Positions 58,862 to 64,000 of a stretch of DNA of 64,000 nucleotides are shown here, piece after piece (positions within the stretch are counted from its first letter, which is position 1; each line of letters opens with the position of its first letter). The notes under the pieces are model-generated. The model was not told the origin of the DNA. It saw only the letters and a program-made list of their open reading frames with translations, and ran no database searches. The DNA is taken from contig NC_133666.1 of NCBI RefSeq assembly GCF_037893015.1, forward strand, positions 618,932,974 through 618,996,973. The letters are read 5' to 3'. This stretch comes from Macrotis lagotis (Eukaryota; Chordata; Mammalia; Peramelemorphia; Peramelidae). The position numbers and the translations under genes were made by a program.

Positions 58862-59290
58862 TCCCTAATAGATGTAAAAATCTTAAATAAAATTTTAGCA
58901 AAGAGATTGCAGCAAACTAATACAAGGCTACCATACCATGATCAGGTAGGAGTTTATACCAGGTAGGCAGGCATGGTTCAATATTAGGAAGCACTCAACA
59001 TAATTGAACAAACCAATAACAAAACCAAGAGAAATTATATGATTATTTCAATAGATGCTAAAAAGTTCTTTGATGAAATACAAAATCTATCCCTATTAAA
59101 AACAATAGAGAATATAGGAATAAATGGAATTTTCCTTAAAATAATCAGTAGTATCAATATAAAACCATCAACAAATAATATATGTAATGGGAATAAACTA
59201 GGAGCATTTCAAACAAGATCAGGGGTGAAACAAGGATGCCCATTATCACCATTATTATTCAATATAGTGTTATAAATGTTAGTTTTAGCA
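58862..59290 (+). pseudogene. L1 ORF2 reverse-transcriptase fragment
   Basis: 59039-59275 reads ISIDAKKFFDEIQ and RSGVKQGCPLSPLLFNIVL, the RT finger and palm blocks. The catalytic YADD block is not in the fragment. Confidence 0.88.
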
Positions 59291-59699
59291 AAATAAATTG
59301 AAGGAATTGGAACTGGCAATGAGGAAACAAAACTTTCACTACTTAGAGAAACCTAGAAAATCATCTTTAAAAACTACCTGAAACCATTAGCATCTTCAGA
59401 AAAGTAATGATGAAGCATTTTTAGTTGATAGCATTCTTTCAGTTTTTCACAAAAGTTCATTTTTATAATATTGATGCTATGTAGAAATTGTTTTTCTAAT
59501 TCTGCTGACCACTCATATCAGTTCACAGGATCTTCACATCCCTCTTTAAAAATCACCTTTTCCCTCCTTTCTTGAAGCACCGTCATATTCTGTTGCAGTT
59601 ATAGACTCCTGTACCACAGTTTCTTCAGTCATTCCTTAATCAATTTCAATGGGAAAGTCATCTTAACCAAGAATTTTTATATTCTTCATGAGAAATTGG
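59291..59699. other. Unassigned sequence
   Basis: A possible further ORF2 remnant to about 59400, otherwise nothing recognised. Confidence 0.35.
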
Positions 59700-59905
59700 G
59701 ATTTTGTAATCCCGGCTCTGGCACCAAAGAGCTTTGTGGTCTGCCCAGACAAGTTATTTCTACTTATTAATCCTTAATTTCCTCACTTAGGAGATGGAAA
59801 TGATAATAATAATACCTATATCACAGTGATGTTTTAAGGCACAAATATAATCATTTCTGAAGCTCTCTGCAGACTTTAGAATCCTGCATAAATGTCAGCT
59901 ATTAT
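59700..59905 (+). mobile_element. MIR
   Basis: AAGAGCTTTGTGGTCTG, AATTTCCTCACTTAGGAGATG. Confidence 0.6.
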
Positions 59906-60189
59906 TCCTTCTATTTTTGATCTCGAGATATCATCAACAGAAGGACCTTCTGACAGGGGAACTCCCTCTTCCAATGCAAACCAACTCATCTACTGAGACT
60001 TAGAACACTGCATGGGACAGTGAGAGGGTAAGAGACTGACCAAGGGTCACATAGCTATTATTATTCATTTTGGCATATTGTACTCAACTCTTCCTGCTAA
60101 GGAACTACTGTAACTACCAGATCTTGCAACTTCTCAAATTTATAAAGATAGAGATAGAGATAGAGATACAGATCTTTATATACTTGAGA

Positions 60190-60490
60190 CTAACTTTCGT
60201 TCTAATTTAATATCCCTTAAGCCATCCTAAGAAAGAGGAGCTGCCACCCTTAGGCTCTGGTATAGAGGTTCCCCTGTAAGTCTATACTCTTTAAATTATG
60301 AGCCATCCCACCTCCCTCCATCTGACCTTTAGTAGTCAGCCAATAGACACGATTAGCTCAAACAAAGGTATGAAGAGAACATAATGAAAATTGTACCCAC
60401 TAAACATCCTCCAGTCCCACAAACCTGTGACCTACTCTGCCCCAATGGGCTTGGTATCCATGGGAGGAGGGGATAGGGATATCAAATACA
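60190..60490 (-). repeat. LTR-like repeat, inverted copy
   Basis: CCACCTCCCTCCATCTGACC and TAGTCAGCCAATAGAC are the reverse complement of the 23880-23940 copy. Confidence 0.6.
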
Positions 60491-60499
60491 ATCATAGTA

Positions 60500-60780
60500 A
60501 GGCTCACATAGAAGAAACACAAGTTACCATTTCTAATCACAACAGCTCCCATTTCTTTGACACTGGAAGATTGTTAAAAGCACTTTGCAGATATTTTGAT
60601 CTCCTTTGAGCCTCACAGCATTCACAGAAGGCAGATAATTTACAATCTCCATTTTACAGTGGGGAAAATACAATAATACAAGGCAGACAGAGATGAGGTG
60701 ATCTACCAAGGGTCATACAGCTAATATGTATCTGAGGTTAATTTTGTACTCAGATTTTTCCAACTTATTCTCTATTAGTG
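60500..60780 (-). mobile_element. MIR
   Basis: CACAACAGCTCCCATTTC, CTCCATTTTACAGTGGGG. Confidence 0.7.
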
Positions 60781-61084
60781 ATTAATAATAAAATAAGGAA
60801 AACAAATACTGTGACAAATCTTGAATAGTTTAAGGAAAAATATCCACTATAAGAGCCATGGATAGATTCTCTCTACTGACAAACTATAGTCCCTTCACTC
60901 CCTAGGAGGCAGTTTCATGAGTTGTTGGAGCCCACAAAATTCTGCAGTTGTTACCAAACTAATAATGATGTTCTCTGAACTTAGTTAGACTTGTCCTTGG
61001 ACAAAAAACACCAGTTGGACACCAGGCCTGTGCTCCACGTTTTTCCTGCCAGATAGTAGACCTGATCCTCTGAAGTCTCCATCT
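60781..61084. other. Unassigned sequence
   Basis: No feature recognised. Confidence 0.3.
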
Positions 61085-61330
61085 ATAACTCAATTGGTAG
61101 CATAGTAGATAGAGAGATGGACTTGAAGACATATATTCAGATCTTGCCTCAGATTTTCCTGGGTGACCTTGGGCAAATCATTTATCCCTTCTCAGTCTCA
61201 CCTTCCTCATCTATAAAATGGAGACAATACTAGCACCTTTCTCAGTTATTATGAGAAAGAAACAAGGTAATATTTGTAAAGAACTTTCCAAAACTTTTAA
61301 GTAATATTCATCATTATTATTATTATTATT
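61085..61330 (+). mobile_element. MIR
   Basis: GGGTGACCTTGGGCAAATC, CTCATCTATAAAATGGAG. Confidence 0.75.
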
Positions 61331-62059
61331 ACAATGAGAATACAGAGATATCAGTGGAATTCACATGAATAATAGTACTTAAATATCCACAGATCCAAAC
61401 ATCATATTGTGTTTCATGTTCTCTGTTTCTACTATTTTCTGCTTTTATTTACAATTTCTTCTTCTTTAAAAATACTATAGAAATTTGTGATGAGTAGATA
61501 TGAACTTCTTCTTTTCCTCACCCCTGAAAAAATTTCCTGGTTTTCCTATGACTTTTTCTTGAAGCTTAGTTTCATTGTCTTTTGTTTTTAAATTGGATGG
61601 ATGCAAATCTGTTACTCAGATTCTCCTATGGACTAAGGAGGAGGAATATACATTAGGTACAATATTCTCATAATTTCCAAAACCCTCTTCTGTCCAGCTG
61701 TTTTATCATTCTTAGAAAGTCATCCACATCCTTTGGCTCCTTATTCAGTGACTGGAATCTTCCTATTCTTGTACTTCGAAAGCCAACTCCCCAGTAACTG
61801 AACTTGTAAGTGCTTGGCCTATTTATTTCCTGCTTTGGTCATCCTTTTCATTGTGCTTGGTAGCATTTGGTGTGAACTCAAAATGACTCCCTTTGCTCTT
61901 GCCAAAATCTGTCTTTATGAACATTGACATCTTCCAAATTGATGTTTTACTCATTTTTTTCTGGTAAAATATTTTCTTTTTCTATTGATTTTATCTTGAT
62001 TTCCACTTTATATTTCCAACCACATTTCACTCTTTTAAGCACAGTATCAAGAAACATTA
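61331..62059. other. Unassigned AT-rich sequence
   Basis: No gene or element recognised. Confidence 0.3.
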
Positions 62060-62215
62060 CTTCATATGATAGGATGGTGCAATGGAGAGTCCTGATCAAG
62101 ATGTCCAAGGTCCTAAGGTTAAGACTTAATTCCTCCACTATGCCACTGGGTGCCATATTTTCTTCTATGGGCCTCAGTTTTCTTCTTTGTAAAATGAAGT
62201 AGTTCCTTAATTTAT
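62060..62215 (+). mobile_element. MIR, degraded
   Basis: GGGCCTCAGTTTTCTTCTTTG. Confidence 0.5.
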
Positions 62216-62989
62216 ATTTAATTTTTGTCATACTACTTTCTTACCACATGAAGGATACAGTACTTGTTAAGGTATTTTGTCATTCTCTTGACTTAAAGCT
62301 TCCATCCAAAAAAATCTTTGTATAGTAACCCCCAAAGATACTGAACCTGACAACCTATTAAAATCAGATGATTCACATTATTAGAGAATTAAATTGTATT
62401 TAAAAAAATAAAGAAAACAAATCCTTGTATAAAACCCTTTGTGGATTAATTCCCCAATTTGTACTCATATTTGAAAGTTGGTTTGGTCCTCTGTTATTTC
62501 AGATTCTAGAGCTAACCTTATGGAACTAAACTAGCTTATAAGCACCCCATGGTGTGCTTCCAGCTTATAACCAGTCAATAGACTCAAATATTTTATAGAA
62601 GAGCTATTATTCAAAGGACATAACCACAAAAGTTCAAAACATTCACCAACTATAAACCTGGGGTGCAATCTCCATCAAATACACAAAGTGTCCATGAAAA
62701 GCATGGGTTCAGACTTAGAGCACAATGAACAAAAGTACATGAAGAGGACACAAAACTCCTGGTATTGTCAGGCCTTTATGACTTTTTTTCACTTCACTTC
62801 TTCATATAGAACCTTGGATATAGCATCTCTATTGGGTGGGTTGCTAAACTGAATTTTTAGCATCTGCTCCTCCTCATAATCTGACTCTCTTCTTTGCTAA
62901 CAAGGGTCATGTTGTCTTTGTTTAATCTGAAGTATTTTAGTAGCTCCTGTTCAATGCTATTTAAGATACAGAGGAGGGTAGGAAAGGCT

Positions 62990-62992
<3 letters not shown>
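62216..62992. other. Unassigned sequence
   Basis: No gene or element recognised. Confidence 0.3.
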
Positions 62993-62993
<1 letters not shown>

Positions 62994-63046
<53 letters not shown>

Positions 63047-63060
63047 ACGCATGTGTGTGT
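62994..63060. repeat. (GT)n microsatellite
   Basis: About 22 GT units, then GCGCGCATGCACGCATG. Confidence 0.95.
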
Positions 63061-63064
63061 TTTA

Positions 63065-63200
63065 TTTATGTTTATTCGTTTTTGTAAGGGTTAAGTGGGT
63101 TAAGTGACTTATCCAAGGCCACACAGCTAAGTAAGGAACTCAGGACCTCCTGACTCTAGGGCCAGTACCCTATCCAATCTGCCACCTAGCTATCCTAAGG
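63065..63200 (-). mobile_element. SINE, antisense
   Basis: TTAAGTGACTTATCCAAGGC to TGCCACCTAGCTATCC. Confidence 0.82.
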
Positions 63201-63339
63201 AAAGACCTTTTCATACCTCCAGGGGTCTTCTCCATTGACATCTCCATAAAATCATCCAAAACTTTGCTACCTATGTCCTCAAAGACATGGTGTGTTCCCA
63301 TCCTGAGTCAATCAGAAACTTCAACAACTTAATATATCA

Positions 63340-63625
63340 TTAATGTGAGTGATTGTTCTGGGCCTTCTATAACAAAATCAACTGAGTTAGGGGCAAGGGA
63401 TGGTATGAAATCACATTCCTCTATCCCCTAATTTTAGGGATGTATATAAATTCCCAGAACCACAGTTTGAAATAATCTCCTCTGAGATCCCACAAATCCT
63501 GTTTTGTTCCTGCTACTTGAGAGGGGATCTCACTTTGTTGTATAAGTCTTTTGACCAGGAGTCCTTTGTTCAATAAATCTTATGGTAGCCTGATCCCCCA
63601 AAATCTTACTTTTTCAGGTCACATA
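63340..63625 (+). mobile_element. LTR-like element
   Basis: TATATAAATTCCC box near 63443 and CAATAAATCTT near 63571, spaced as in a gammaretrovirus-type LTR. Edges approximate. Confidence 0.5.
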
Positions 63626-64000
63626 AGGGTGTCTTTTAATATAAAAGAAAGGGAAAAAATTCTCAAGGGTTTCTCTCCCCTGGTGTATAGCATTGTCTTT
63701 CTACAGGTCCTTTCCCCTTTTTGTTCTCTTTATTCTACTAGCCAGCTGTACATATCACTATGTATATTCCTTGTTGATATTCTCTTAAATTTCCTGTGGG
63801 ACTCAAGTAGGTAAAGGCAAAAGGAAGGGGAAAACATCCAAACTGCCTATATATAAAGACATGAGTGTCTTTTCATTTTTCAATTACTGAGTTAGGACCA
63901 AACCCCTCCAAGATTGCCCTTGGAGTTCATTATCCCACCCATATGTGCTGAGACTGCTTTCCCAGATAAGAGTGTTGTTTGGTGTCAGGGTAAGCCTGAC
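63626..64000. other. Unassigned sequence to window end
   Basis: No gene recognised. Confidence 0.3.

Noticed and set aside
63065..63200. tRNA gene from the box-like motifs
   Set aside because: The whole unit is a tRNA-derived SINE, like many others here; no cloverleaf is kept.

Overview
The window looks like a marsupial nuclear chromosome. The base composition is AT-rich, coding density is very low, and the repeat fauna fits: tRNA/core-SINEs of the Mar1 and WSINE1/WALLSI type (unit beginning GGGCAGCTAGGTGGC), marsupial-type L1, ORF1-only (HAL1-like) L1 relatives, and many old L2 and MIR copies. The SINE tail with CCTTGCAAAAA suggests an Australian lineage such as a dasyurid, but that is only an impression. 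No bacterial-type operons, CRISPR arrays or phage genes are present.

The one intact protein-coding gene I can assemble is a gasdermin on the minus strand. Its nine coding exons run from the start codon at 43655 to the stop codon at 14348. Every exon has AG/GT borders, all phases match, and together they give an open frame of 453 codons. From remembered family comparisons it is closest to GSDMD (pore-forming N-terminal domain, short linker, helical C-terminal repressor domain). A possible extra 78-nt in-phase linker exon lies at 34428-34505 and would give 479 codons. The introns are swollen with repeats, so the gene covers about 29 kb.

The left 6.4 kb (about 1380-6395) is a tandem, same-strand copy of the gene's exon 2-to-exon 4 interval (39120-43430). 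The copy is dead. Its exon 4 (1410-1579) has a frameshift and stop, exon 3 has been deleted, and exon 2 is missing at a junction with a truncated class II (betaretrovirus-like) endogenous retrovirus (6396-about 9615: integrase tail, broken env, 3' LTR).

Layout: 1-606 HAL1-like tail; 757-6395 gasdermin pseudogene block; 6396-11960 endogenous retrovirus and LTR-like repeats; 12100-14225 L1 fragments; 14348-43660 the gasdermin gene, with L2, L1, SINE, a telomere-repeat palindrome (18792-18837) and a 280-bp polypurine tract (24081-24362) in its introns; 43900-49400 upstream region with a solo LTR and a mostly unique stretch (45390-47900) that may hold the promoter and non-coding exon 1; 49600-59290 a nest of L1 and ORF1-only elements; 59300-64000 MIR copies, an inverted LTR-like repeat, a SINE, an LTR and unassigned AT-rich sequence.
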